64,000 nucleotides of DNA from Microbacterium sp. SORGH_AS_0969 (GTDB lineage: Bacteria; Actinomycetota; Actinomycetes; Actinomycetales; Microbacteriaceae), in contig NZ_JAUTAG010000001.1 in the NCBI RefSeq assembly GCF_030818255.1, positions 682,001-746,000 of the forward strand, in the 5' to 3' direction. Made by a program: the position numbers and the translations under genes. Every line of letters begins with the position of its first letter. Within the stretch, counting starts at the first letter, position 1. The notes under the pieces are model-generated. The model did no database searches, was not told where the DNA came from, and saw only the letters and a list, made by a program, of their open reading frames with translations. Shown piece by piece: positions 7,741 to 17,300 of this stretch.

Positions 7741-8394
7741 TCAGACCAGGCCGTGCCGATAGGCGAAGACGACCAACTGGACGCGGTCACGCAGCGCCAG
7801 TTTGGAGAGGATGCGGCTGATGTGCGTCTTGACCGTCGCCTCCGAGAGGAACTCCTGCGCCGCGATCTCGCTGTTGCTGAGGCCGCCCGCCGCGAGGACG
7901 AAGATCTCGCGTTCACGCTCGGTCAGGTCGCTGTAACTGTGCGGCACGGGCTCGGCGGTACCGTTCTCGGCGATGTGGGCGAAGAGTTCGCGGGTCGCCT
8001 CCGCCGCGATGACGGCTGAGCCGGCGTGGACCGTCCGGATGGCGGACAGGAGGAACTCGGGCTCGGAGTCCTTGAGAAGGAAGCCGCTGGCGCCGCCCTG
8101 GATCGCACGGGCGGCGGCCTCATCGAGGTCGAAGGTCGTGAGGACGACCACGCGTGGCGCGCCGGGCTCGCGGAGGATCTCCGCCGTCGCGGTGAGCCCG
8201 TCCATGACCGGCATGCGCACGTCCATGAGCACGAGATCGGGACGCATCGAGCGGACCATCTCGACGCCCTCACGACCATCGGACGCTTCGCCGACGACCT
8301 CGAGGTCGGGCTGCGAGTCGATCACCATCCGGATCCCGGCGCGGAACAGCGCCTGATCGTCGACGAGAACGATACGTACGGGGGTGGTGCTCAC
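7741..8394 (-). CDS. NarL/LuxR-family response regulator
   Basis: 217 aa. N-terminal receiver: acidic pair D12-D13, phosphoacceptor Asp58 in LVLMDVRMPVMDG, conserved Thr in VVVLTTFD and Lys in FLLKD. C-terminal LuxR-type helix-turn-helix: LTEREREIFVLAAGGLSNSEI then ATVKTHISRILSKL. It is the output partner of the histidine kinase directly upstream. Start: GTG at 8392-8394 is preceded by GAGAGGAA at good spacing. A GTG at 8434-8436 overlaps the kinase stop (GTGA) and would add 14 residues (alternative). Confidence 0.92.
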   Translation of the reverse strand: MSTTPVRIVLVDDQALFRAGIRMVIDSQPDLEVVGEASDGREGVEMVRSMRPDLVLMDVRMPVMDGLTATAEILREPGAPRVVVLTTFDLDEAAARAIQGGASGFLLKDSEPEFLLSAIRTVHAGSAVIAAEATRELFAHIAENGTAEPVPHSYSDLTEREREIFVLAAGGLSNSEIAAQEFLSEATVKTHISRILSKLALRDRVQLVVFAYRHGLV

Positions 8395-8432
8395 TCGGTC
8401 GGTTCCTCTCGGCTGTTGGTCGGGTACGGGGC

Positions 8433-9590
8433 TCACTGCGGCGCCCCGACGGGCAGCGTCGCTCGGACGACGAAGAAGCGCCCCTGCGGCTCAGCGGTCA
8501 AACGGCCACCGACGAGCTGCGCGCGCTCGCGCATCCCGATGAGACCGTGTCCGCCCGACGGCTGCGACGGGCCGTCCGCTCGGGCGTTACGGACCGTCAG
8601 TTCGACGCGATCGGGCAACCACCCGAGATGCACGTCGACGTGACGGTCGACGCCGTGGCGAAGCGCGTTCGTCAGAGCTTCCTGCAGGATGCGGTACACC
8701 GCGAGCTGGATCGCCGCCGGCGGTTCTCCGGGGGGCGCCGGATCGACATCGACCGAGAGTTCGACACCCGCGGCGCGCACGTGCGCGTACAGAGCGTCGA
8801 GATCGGTGAGCCGAGGCTGCGGCCCCTCCGCCTGCGTATGGCGCAGTTGAGTGAGCAGTTGACGCACGTCGGTCAAAGCGGCTCGAGCGGTCGTCGAGAT
8901 CGTGGCGAGAGCCGCCGTGGCGGCGTCCGGGTCGGCGGCTGCGGCATACCGCGCCCCGTCCGCTTGCGCGATCACGACGGCCAGCGAGTGCGCGACGACA
9001 TCGTGCATGTCGCGCGCGATGCGCACGCGCTGCTGCTCCGCGATGGTCTCGGCTTCGGCGAGGCGCTGGGCGCGACTGTTCTCCGCCGCGCGCATCGCCG
9101 TCCGCACCAGGGCTCCCGTCACCCACGCGAGCAGGAGCGCGAACGCCGCAGCCAGAAGAATGGCGAAGATCGCGAACACGTCGTTCGGCTGGACGGGCGA
9201 CGTCAGCCTGCGGACGACCAGGTACAGCGTGACCAGGACGGCACCTGCGACGGCCGAGGCGAAGCCGGTCCAGAAGACCCGACGGGAACCGTAGGCCGCG
9301 GTCGTGTAGAGCACCGCGAAAATGGCCATGTCGGTCGGCGAAGGTTCTCGCCCCAGGCCCATCTGCAGGAGGGCACCCACCCAAGCCAGCGAGAGGGCGA
9401 GCCCGGGGTTCAATCGCCGCAGAGCGACGGCCCCGGTGAACGCGACGACCATGACGCTCACCCCGAGGTTCTCGAGGACAGAGGGTTCGGTCGACGCGAG
9501 TTCGAGCGCGAGAGCGAGCAGCCCGAAGAAGCCGGCGAGGACGAGGTCGGTCACCAGTTGGTATCGGCGCAGCGGGCGGAGGGAGAGCAT
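8433..9590 (-). CDS. NarL-type sensor histidine kinase (HisKA_3)
   Basis: 385 aa. Four to five N-terminal membrane helices (about residues 10-165) have almost no extracytoplasmic loop, so sensing is probably within the membrane. A HisKA_3 dimerisation domain follows with H196 in RIARDMHDVVAHSLAVVIAQ. The HATPase_c domain has LQEALTNALRHG (N box) and SGGHGLIGMRERAQLVGG (G box). The start is set at ATG 9588-9590 because TAGCGT lies 7 nt upstream; another Met 12 codons upstream is possible. It pairs with the response regulator encoded immediately downstream. The signal is unknown; nothing in the neighbourhood is an obvious target. Confidence 0.92.
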   Translation of the reverse strand: MLSLRPLRRYQLVTDLVLAGFFGLLALALELASTEPSVLENLGVSVMVVAFTGAVALRRLNPGLALSLAWVGALLQMGLGREPSPTDMAIFAVLYTTAAYGSRRVFWTGFASAVAGAVLVTLYLVVRRLTSPVQPNDVFAIFAILLAAAFALLLAWVTGALVRTAMRAAENSRAQRLAEAETIAEQQRVRIARDMHDVVAHSLAVVIAQADGARYAAAADPDAATAALATISTTARAALTDVRQLLTQLRHTQAEGPQPRLTDLDALYAHVRAAGVELSVDVDPAPPGEPPAAIQLAVYRILQEALTNALRHGVDRHVDVHLGWLPDRVELTVRNARADGPSQPSGGHGLIGMRERAQLVGGRLTAEPQGRFFVVRATLPVGAPQ

Positions 9591-9683
9591 CGCGGCAACG
9601 CTACAGACCCGCGAGGGAGGCAGCATCCGTCCCGGGATGTATTCGTGGACGCCCGGCCGGATTGCGCGTCTGGGGAGGAGAAG

Positions 9684-10172
9684 TCAGGCCGGGAAATCGG
9701 CCGGTTCGATCGGACGCGCCTCGAAGAAGGTCTGCAGGACGATCGTCGTGCGCGTGTTCACGTGCGCCGCCGCGCGGATGTCGCGGATCAGCTCCTCGAG
9801 GTCGCGCGGGGTCGGCACACGGACGAACAACATGTATGCCGCGTCTCCCGCGATCGAATGGCATGCCTCGATCGCGGTGAGGTGCGCCAGCAGCTCGGGC
9901 GCGTTGTCGGGCTGCGCGGGGTCGAGCGGCGTGATCTCGACGAAGGCCGCGAGAGGGCGGCCGAGCGCCTCGGCATCCAGGACGGGCCGATAACCCCTCA
10001 CGATCCCGCGCGCTTCGAGCCGACGCAGTCGCGACTGCACGGCGGAGACGGACAGGCCGACCCGTTCCGACAGGTGCGACAGCGTCGCGCGCGCATCGAG
10101 GGAGATCTCGCGGACGATCGCCGCATCGACGGCGTCATCGAGGCGCGCGGGGCGGGCAGAAGCCTCGGTCAT
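9684..10172 (-). CDS. Lrp/AsnC-family transcriptional regulator
   Basis: 162 aa, full family length. N-terminal winged HTH (LDDAVDAAIVREISLDARAT, LSERVGLSVSAVQSRLRRLE) and C-terminal RAM/ligand-binding domain (LAAFVEITPLD, IEACHSIAGDAAYMLFVRVP, INTRTTIVL-type end). Lrp-type proteins form octamers that bind amino acids and control adjacent genes. The gene is divergent from the DUF6421-type gene, with 105 bp between the starts, so that gene is its most likely target. TACTGT lies 7 nt before the ATG (leaderless pattern, and a site where autoregulation could act). Confidence 0.92.
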   Translation of the reverse strand: MTEASARPARLDDAVDAAIVREISLDARATLSHLSERVGLSVSAVQSRLRRLEARGIVRGYRPVLDAEALGRPLAAFVEITPLDPAQPDNAPELLAHLTAIEACHSIAGDAAYMLFVRVPTPRDLEELIRDIRAAAHVNTRTTIVLQTFFEARPIEPADFPA

Positions 10173-10277
10173 GGCGTCGACAGTATCAGGATGCCGCGAC
10201 ACTCCCCTGGCGCCATGCGTAAGTTTTCCGTTAGCATGACGGATCGACAGGAATATTTCCGCTGAACGGAGGATGCC
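10173..10277. promoter_or_regulatory. Divergent promoter/operator region, Lrp gene and DUF6421-type gene
   Basis: 105 bp with an unusually AT-rich patch (10219-10260) in a very GC-rich region. It contains AAGTTTTCCGTTAG and the near-palindrome GGAATATTTCC (10250-10260). GGAGG at 10268-10272 is the ribosome-binding site of the plus-strand gene. The AT-rich palindromic patch is a good candidate binding site for the Lrp protein (inference). Confidence 0.5.
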
Positions 10278-11687
10278 ATGACCATCGCGACGCCTTCCCG
10301 CGCCTCGCACGAGTTGCTCGACGGCCGCACCGTCGCCGAGGTCGAGCTCACTCCGGCGTGGGCGCAGCTGAAGAACGCGACCGTCGCACTGCAGGGTCTG
10401 CAGGCGAGCGACGGGTCGATCGCCGATGCGGCAGCCGCCGCCCCGCTCCTCGACGACATCGTCGAGGCGGTCGAGACTCTCGCGCCCCTCTTCCCGCACG
10501 ACGCCGCCTACCTCGAAGCCTCGATCGCGGACTTCCAGCGCTGGCGCGACGCCGGGCTCGGCGTGCCCGATTTCCTCGACTCCCTCGTGGCCTTCCAGCC
10601 CCAGGAGCACCGGGTCGACGGCATCCGTCATCTCGTCATCTTCCCGATGTACACCCAGAACGGTTCGCGTGATCGGCACCTGGAGGCGGTCCTTGTCGAG
10701 GCCATCTGGCCCGACTTCATCGCCCGACTCGAGACCGAGTACACCAACCGGCTGTTCGTTTCGCTGCGCCTGATCGATTTCACCTCCGGATACGACACCA
10801 ACTCGGCGGTCCTGTTCCCCGAGACGGTCGCGATGCGCGAGATCCCGACGTTCACGTGGGGCGCGATCTTCCAGGACCGCGAGGCCGCCCGCTACCGCCG
10901 CGTGACCCGCGCCGCCGCCGAGATCACGAAGCTCGAGCTTCCCGCGGCCGCCGCTCGCATGCTCGACGACCAGTCGCTCACCGAGCAGACGTTCGTCATG
11001 TGGGACCTCATCCACGACCGCACGCACATGCGCGGCGACCTTCCGTTCGATCCGTTCATGATCAAGCAGCGCATGCCGTTCTTCCTGTACTCGCTCGAGG
11101 AGCTGCGGTGCGACCTCACCGCGTTCCGCGAATGCGTCGCGTTGCAGGCCCGCCTGTCGGCTCGACAGGCTCAGGGACCGGAGCTGGATGCCGCGGAGCA
11201 GGCCATGCTCGAACACGCCGGGCTCGTGCAGTACGCGGTGATCTTCGACCGCATCTTCCGCTTCGCGATCACCGGGTCGCGGGTGCGCAACTACGACGGC
11301 CTCGGCGGCCAGTTGCTGTTCGCGTGGCTGCACCAGCGCCGCGTGCTGCACTGGACCGACACGTCGCTCGCCTTCGACTGGGACGAGGTACCCGCCGCGG
11401 TGATCGCCCTCGCGGACGCGATCGACGAGCTGTACTGGCGCTCCATCGACCGCCCGAAGACGGCGCACTGGCTCGCCGCCTACGACCTGGTGCGCTCGGT
11501 CGTCACCCCGCACCCCGCGTCGGTGTGGGCACGCGGTCTGCCCGACGACGTGCTCGCGGGTCTGCCGAAGGGGTACACCGACGCCGTGCTCGACGACGAG
11601 TTCCCGCTGTCGATGTTCTTCGAGGCGCTCGAGAAGAAGATGCGCCCCGTGATCGCCTCGACCGAGGGCATCCGCGGCACCGACTGA
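10278..11687 (+). CDS. DUF6421-type protein of unknown function
   Basis: 469 aa. I believe this is the family catalogued as DUF6421 (from memory). It is soluble, with no signal peptide or TM segment. Conserved-looking stretches are HLVIFPMYTQNGSRDRHLEA, IWDLIHDRTHMRGDLPFDP-like (here MWDLIHDRTHMRGDLPFDP) and LVQYAVIFDRIFRFAITGSR. The His/Asp-rich DLIHDRTHMRGD segment could bind metal, but no function is established. GGAGG precedes the ATG. A TTCGACAGG-type repeat copy is embedded in frame at 11161-11179. The Lrp gene is divergent and the SDR gene follows in the same direction, suggesting a small amino-acid-responsive pathway (inference). Confidence 0.75.
   Translation: MTIATPSRASHELLDGRTVAEVELTPAWAQLKNATVALQGLQASDGSIADAAAAAPLLDDIVEAVETLAPLFPHDAAYLEASIADFQRWRDAGLGVPDFLDSLVAFQPQEHRVDGIRHLVIFPMYTQNGSRDRHLEAVLVEAIWPDFIARLETEYTNRLFVSLRLIDFTSGYDTNSAVLFPETVAMREIPTFTWGAIFQDREAARYRRVTRAAAEITKLELPAAAARMLDDQSLTEQTFVMWDLIHDRTHMRGDLPFDPFMIKQRMPFFLYSLEELRCDLTAFRECVALQARLSARQAQGPELDAAEQAMLEHAGLVQYAVIFDRIFRFAITGSRVRNYDGLGGQLLFAWLHQRRVLHWTDTSLAFDWDEVPAAVIALADAIDELYWRSIDRPKTAHWLAAYDLVRSVVTPHPASVWARGLPDDVLAGLPKGYTDAVLDDEFPLSMFFEALEKKMRPVIASTEGIRGTD
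11161..11179 (+). repeat. REP-like word inside the DUF6421-type gene
   Basis: CTCGACAGGCTCAGGGACC matches 18 of 19 bases of the word found at 27780-27798 and, inverted, at 49811-49829. It is read in frame as part of LSARQAQGP. Confidence 0.8.
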
Positions 11688-11719
11688 GGCGCCGCGCGCG
11701 CCCCGCGGCGGGCTCCCCC

Positions 11720-11783
11720 CGTCGAGTGTCCAGAACACGCCGTAGCCGCCCGCGGCGATACGGCGTTTCTTGGACACTCGACG
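11720..11783. repeat. Long palindrome between DUF6421-type and SDR genes
   Basis: The left arm starts CGTCGAGTGTCCA (11720-11732) and the right arm ends TGGACACTCGACG (11771-11783), perfect complements. Pairing continues inward through CGCCGTA (11739-11745) and TACGGCG (11759-11765), so the arms total 25 bp with three mismatches, around a 13-nt GC-rich loop. It could terminate the upstream transcript, but the size and symmetry resemble a repetitive extragenic palindrome. Confidence 0.85.
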
Positions 11784-11847
11784 AGGGTGGGCGCGAACGG
11801 TCTCGACGTGGCGCGCGAGTCGGGACACACTGGACGAGGGGGCGACG

Positions 11848-12546
11848 ATGACCGACGTGGTGGCCATGGACGAAGGCGCGCGGGACCGACTGGTGCTCCT
11901 CGCGGGCGGCACCAGTGCTGCGGGGCGCTCCGCCGCCCGGTTGCTGCTCGATGCCGGGGCTCGCGTGGTGGTCGTCGGCAGCGACGACGAGCGCCTCGCT
12001 TCGGTCGCGGCTGAGATCCCCGGCGTCGCCGTTCGACGCTGCGACCTCACGGATTCCGACGCGGTCGACGCCCTGCGTGATCACGTGCATTCGGCGCACG
12101 GCCGGATCGACGGTCTTCTGCACCTCGTCGGCGGTTGGCGCGGAGGCGGCGGACTCGCGGGCCAGAGCGACGACGACTTCGCATTCCTCTTGCGCTCGCT
12201 CACGGCACTGCGACACGTGAGCCGAGCCTTCGACGACGACCTGAGAACCTCGGATGCCGGGCGCCTGGCGATCGTCTCTTCGACCTCGGTCGCGCGCCCC
12301 CTCGCGGGCGGTGCCAACTACGCGACGGTGAAGGCCGCCTCGGAGACGTGGGTTCGCGCGGTCGGTCAGGGCTACGCGAAAGACGCGCGCGACGCGGGGC
12401 GGGAACCCACGGCGGCGGCCGTCATCTTCCGGGTGAAGAGCCTCGCCGGCCTCGAGGACGCTCTGGCCGCCTCGTTCCTGGCTCTGTGGGACGACGAAGC
12501 CGCCGTGCTGAACGACGTGGTGATCGGGATCGAGGGGGCGGACTGA
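11848..12546 (+). CDS. Short-chain dehydrogenase/reductase (SDR) family protein
   Basis: 232 aa, Rossmann fold. The nucleotide loop is LLAGGTSAAGRSAARLLLDA (a GxxxGxG variant), followed by DLTDSD (adenine-binding Asp) and LHLVGGWRGGGGL in place of the usual NNAG. The catalytic region has SSTS (Ser) and NYATVKAA (Tyr-x-x-x-Lys), so the catalytic residues are present. The substrate is unknown. It lies 160 nt downstream of the DUF6421-type gene, separated by a palindrome. GAGGGGG just upstream can serve as ribosome-binding site. It may act with the DUF6421-type gene and the aldolase at 17.6 kb (inference only). Confidence 0.85.
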   Translation: MTDVVAMDEGARDRLVLLAGGTSAAGRSAARLLLDAGARVVVVGSDDERLASVAAEIPGVAVRRCDLTDSDAVDALRDHVHSAHGRIDGLLHLVGGWRGGGGLAGQSDDDFAFLLRSLTALRHVSRAFDDDLRTSDAGRLAIVSSTSVARPLAGGANYATVKAASETWVRAVGQGYAKDARDAGREPTAAAVIFRVKSLAGLEDALAASFLALWDDEAAVLNDVVIGIEGAD

Positions 12547-12554
12547 TCCCGCCG

Positions 12555-12570
12555 GGCGGGTACGCCCGCC
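12555..12570. terminator. Small GC hairpin between convergent genes
   Basis: GGCGGG (12555-12560), loop TACG, CCCGCC (12565-12570). It lies just after the SDR stop and before the MFS stop on the other strand. No U-tract. Confidence 0.4.
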
Positions 12571-12636
12571 TGGCCTGAACCGAGACGCATCGTCGAGAGC
12601 GCAGGTGTTGTCTTCGGGCAGACGGCTGGCGCCCCC

Positions 12637-14226
12637 TCAGTCGCGCCCGCCATTCGATGGGGCGGGGGCGATCCTCGAGCCCTCGTGTCCGTCGGCACGG
12701 ACAGCGTGGCCAGCGGTGGTGTCGATCGTTCGCTGCTCCTCGGGCGGAGGACCGCTCGGGGCGACCTCGACGTCGGCCCCCAGCCGCGTGGGCGCGGACA
12801 CCGTGGTGCCCTCGGCATCCGGAACACCTGCCTCGACGACCTCGGCGTTCACCTCGGCCGTGCGGTACTGACGTGAGAGCGTGCGGTACGACCGAGTGAG
12901 GAAAGCCAGAGAAGCCGCGATCACCATGAACAGGCCCGCCAAGACGAAGACGAGCGCGATGCCGCGGGACTGGCCGTCGCCGAGCAGCCAGCCCCACGTG
13001 GCCTTCCCCGTGTCGCCGTTCATGTAGGGGATGATCGCGAACGCCGCGATCGGCGCGATCAGGAACGACGTCACCGGCGCTGCGGCCGACTCGGCGGCGG
13101 CAGCGAATCCGAACACCCGCCCCTGAGTGGCGAAGGGCACGACTTTCTGGATGACGGTCTGCTCGGCGGACTCGACGACCGGGATGAGCGCCATGTAGAC
13201 CCAGATCCCCACCGCGAAGAGCCACCCCCATTCCCGCAGGGTGAAGATCGCCCCCAGCACGCCCATCGCGATGACGACCCAGAGCATCGTGCGGATCGGA
13301 TTGCGACCGAGGCCGAACTTCGCGACGAGGCCGCCCCCGACGATGAAGCCCGTCGAGGTGATTGCGAGCACGATGCCCCAGACTTCGGCGTTGTAGACCC
13401 GTCCGTCGATCTCCCATCGGTAGAGGTCGAGCCCGTACGGGTCCATCAGCGCCATGTAGACGCCACCGATGAGGTTGTTGAAGGTCGAGAAGATGATGAG
13501 CGCGATGAGCCCGGGGGCGGCCCGGACGGCGCGCCATGCTCCGCGCAGATCGACGATCGGCCCCGGTTCGGCCCCCGCCGCCGGCTTCTCTTCGGCGATG
13601 CGGATGGTGAGGAGGTGCACGAGCGCCGCGAGCGTGAGCCCGATCGCGATGGCCAGCGTGCCGCCCATGCCGAGGAACCCGACGGACAGGCCACTGAAGA
13701 CGCTCGTGACCACGAACGCCAAGCCTTGGACCGTCCCGACGAGACCGTTCGCGTTGGCGTGACGCTCGACCGGGACGAGAAGGGTCACGGTGGTGGACAG
13801 GGCGATGTTCCGCATGTTCTCGACGACAGCGCCCGCGAGGATGACCGCGGAGAACACCCAGAACCACGGTCCGCCGAGATCGAGCAGGGCCGACTCGGGG
13901 AAAGCCAGCCAGAGCGCGCCGGCGACGAGGAATGCCGTGAGGGTGACGAGCCCGGAGAACACCATGACGCGGTGCTTCCGGTGTCGGTCGACGATCGACC
14001 CGAAGACCATCGCGAACACGGCGAGGAGAAGCATGTACGCGCCGCCGACGATGCCGATGGCCAGGACCGAACGCGTCTCGAGGTAGACCCAGAAGGTGAG
14101 GGCGAACCACAGGAAGCTCGTCGTGACGTTGGCCGCCGCGGTGTTGACGAGAACCGCGAGGAAGGTGCGGTTTCCCCCCGCGGGGGTGCCGGCGACGACG
14201 GCGACGGGAGACGGTTCGGCGGACAT
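12637..14226 (-). CDS. MFS transporter
   Basis: 529 aa, major facilitator superfamily with about 12 hydrophobic helices. The loop 2-3 signature is GSIVDRHRKHRVMVFSG (GxxxDRxxRR-like), and a second copy in the C-half reads GGLVAKFGLGRNPIRTML. A C-terminal cytoplasmic tail of about 75 residues (from EVNAEVVEAG) is unusually long, charged and Pro-rich. It is similar in layout to drug-efflux or MFS_3-type exporters; the substrate is not evident. TACCGT lies 6 nt before the ATG at 14226 (leaderless pattern). The SNF2 helicase gene is 120 nt upstream on the same strand. Confidence 0.88.
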   Translation of the reverse strand: MSAEPSPVAVVAGTPAGGNRTFLAVLVNTAAANVTTSFLWFALTFWVYLETRSVLAIGIVGGAYMLLLAVFAMVFGSIVDRHRKHRVMVFSGLVTLTAFLVAGALWLAFPESALLDLGGPWFWVFSAVILAGAVVENMRNIALSTTVTLLVPVERHANANGLVGTVQGLAFVVTSVFSGLSVGFLGMGGTLAIAIGLTLAALVHLLTIRIAEEKPAAGAEPGPIVDLRGAWRAVRAAPGLIALIIFSTFNNLIGGVYMALMDPYGLDLYRWEIDGRVYNAEVWGIVLAITSTGFIVGGGLVAKFGLGRNPIRTMLWVVIAMGVLGAIFTLREWGWLFAVGIWVYMALIPVVESAEQTVIQKVVPFATQGRVFGFAAAAESAAAPVTSFLIAPIAAFAIIPYMNGDTGKATWGWLLGDGQSRGIALVFVLAGLFMVIAASLAFLTRSYRTLSRQYRTAEVNAEVVEAGVPDAEGTTVSAPTRLGADVEVAPSGPPPEEQRTIDTTAGHAVRADGHEGSRIAPAPSNGGRD

Positions 14227-14346
14227 AGCCACACGGTAGACCCGACCTCCGACATCGGCCAGACGCGCGTCGATGCGAGAGTCCGGCGGCAGCCATCCGG
14301 GGCCGTCGATCGGACCATCCCCACGGTGAACGGGCATCGCAGGACG

Positions 14347-17300
14347 TCAGTCCAGCAGGCTCCGGATGTCGTCGGCGGTCAGGCGCGGTCCTCCCGCGAA
14401 CGTGCCGCCCTCGTCGCTGCCGCCGTCGAGGACGCGCGAGAACAGCTCGGCCTTCGCCTCGCGCAACGCGACCACCTTCTCTTCGACGGTCTCGGCCGCG
14501 ACGAGGCGGTAGACGATCACCGGACGCGTCTGCCCGATCCGGTGCGCGCGATCGATCGCCTGGTCTTCGACGGCGGGGTTCCACCACGGGTCGAGCAGCA
14601 CCACGTAGTCGGCCTCGACCAGATTGAGCCCGATGCCCCCCGCTTTCAACGACACGAAGAAGGCGGGGTCGTCACCCTCACGGAACCGATCGATCTCCGC
14701 CTGCCGGTTCGTGGTCGTGCCGTCGAGATATCCCGAGGCGAGTCCCGCCTCGGTGCAGCGCTCCCGGGCGGCGCGGAGGAAACGCGTGAACTGGCTCAGG
14801 ACCAGGACGCGGTGCCCCTCGGCGGCGGCCTCGACCAACAACTCCTCCAGGGCGTCGAGTTTCGCGGACGGGGCTTCTCCCTCGTCGACCAGGGCGGGAT
14901 CGAGTGCCAGCTGCCGCAGCATCGTCAGCGATCGGAAGATCGCGAAGCTGTTCCCCTCGGCGTCGTCGAGCAGCCCGAGCAGACGCTGCCGCTCCCGGTG
15001 GAAGCGCCGGTCATAGAGCTTGCGGTGCGTCGGGTGGAGGGAGACCTCGATGATCGTCTCCTGCTTCGGCGGAAGCTCCGACGCGACGAGATCCTTCGTG
15101 CGCCGCAGCAGGAACGGCCGGATCCGGCGACGCAGGAGGTCGAGGCGCGCGGCGTCGGAGTGCTTCTCGATCGGCGTCCGATAGAGGGTCGTGAAGGATT
15201 CGCGCGTCCCGAGGAGTCCCGGCGCAACGAGCGACATGAGGGCCCACAGCTCGAGAAGGTTGTTCTCCATCGGGGTGCCCGTGATGACCAGCGTGAAGGG
15301 GACGGAAAGCGCCCGCGCGGCGCGATACCCGCGGGAGGCAGGGTTCTTGATCTGCTGCGCCTCGTCGAGCACCAGCCCGGACCAGTCGACCTCGGCGTAC
15401 TGCTCCTGCTCGAGTCGGAATAATGCATAGCTCGTGACGACGACGTGCGCCCCGGCGGCCGTCTCTTGGATGCTCGTCGCGCGCCGCGCCTGCGTCGCCG
15501 TGACGACGCGCACGTCGAGCCCCGGCGCGAACGTCGCGCACTCCCGGGCCCAGTTTCCGACGACGCTCGTCGGAGCGACGATGAGGAACGGCGCCATGGT
15601 CGGATCCGCCCCGCGTGCCGCCTCCATCATGGCGATCGTCTGCACCGTCTTGCCGAGACCCATGTCGTCGGCCAGGATGCCGCCGAGTCCCTGTGTGCGC
15701 AGGAAGTGGAGCCAGTCGAGGCCCGCACGCTGGTAGTCGCGCAGGGTCGCGCGAAGACCCGCCGGCGGATCGACAGTCTCGAGCGCTGCATCGTCGGTGA
15801 GCCCCCTCACCCGCAGCCACCACTCGGCCTCTTGCGCGGCGATCATGCCCAGCTCCGACAGGTCATCCCACAGACCGACGTTGTACCTGTTCAGCTTCAG
15901 CTGCGACTCCGGCCGGTCGGCGAGCGTCCGGGCCTCATCGATGACCGCACGCAAGCGCGCGAACTCGGGGGTGTCGAGACGGACGTACTCCCCATCGCCG
16001 AGGAAGAGCACCCTGTCGCCGAGCGCCAAGGCCGTGTACAGGTCGGTGAAGTCGACCTCGACGTCGCCGACGCTGACTCGCGCGTGAAGATCGAACCAGT
16101 CACTGCCGTCGTCGGCGGAGGTGCTCAGTTCCACGACCGGAGCCTCGGGTGCCGCGCGGTAGTCCCGCCCCGCGCCGGTGACGAGCACGCGCACATGATC
16201 GACGTCGCGAAGGCGCGGCAGCACCTCGACGGAGAGGATCGCCGCCGCCGCCGGAACGAGCGGCCTCGGAGGCGTCGTTCCCGACGGGTACGGCTCCGGG
16301 AGGGTGATCCGCGCATCGGAGGCGACGGCGGAAGCGGTCGCCCACACAGCGCTCTCGTGCTCGGGGTGGTGGCGTCCGCGCGTGGTTGAGCGATCCCACC
16401 GCGCCGCGATCGATGCCCCGTCGCCCTGGTGGTCGACGATGAGTTCGAGTACCGGCAGAGGAGCGGCGGGCACCTCGACGGTGCCACGTGGGGACACGAC
16501 GGGCGCATCGAGCTGGAGGCGCGGCAGGTAGTCGGCCAGGAAGGTGTCGGCGCTCGCCGCGTCGATGGTGAGCGCGTTCGGGCGGGCGAGGAGTCCGCGC
16601 ACGGGTGCGGCCGCCGGGGTCGACAGTCGCGCGAGGGTGATCCTTTCGTCGGCACCGTCGCGATCGGCGACGAAGGCGACGGCGACGGCCGGGTCGCCCA
16701 CGACCCAGGACGACAGCGAAGCGACCTCTTCGGCGACGCCCTCCACGATGCCGCGCATCTGCAGGCTCGACCCGCGTCGCTCGAGCGCGACAGCGGCGCG
16801 GACGGGCTCGGCGGGGATCTCCACCGGGTGGTGCACGCCGGAACCGGAGACGATCGGGACGCCGGCCGCGCGGACCGCGTCGAGCTGCATCCACAGCGAG
16901 TGCGGCGGGACCGCGGAGAGCGGCATCCATTCGTCGGAGAGGAACGCACCCGGTCCGGACCGTCCGAGGCGGCCCAGGCTGTCGAGGGCGGCACGCGCCG
17001 CAGGATCGGCCGGCAGCGCCGCGAGAGCCGACCACCCGGCCCGCCCCTTGATCCACGTGCCGCGCGTCCCGCGCACGCCGGGACGCGCCGTCAGGGTGAG
17101 AGCAGTGCTGCGCCCGTGCCCGCCCCCGCGTCGGATCGACAGGAACAGACAGAGCTCGAACGGTGGTTCGTCAGGAGTCGGCGGGGCGGCGAGGAAGAGC
17201 TCGTCGAGGGAGCGCTGCCACTCCGGCCGTGGCGGTCGCCCGGCCGAGATCAACCGGTCGAAAAGCAGGAGCGCCGCCGCGCAGGAGTGTTCGCATTCGG

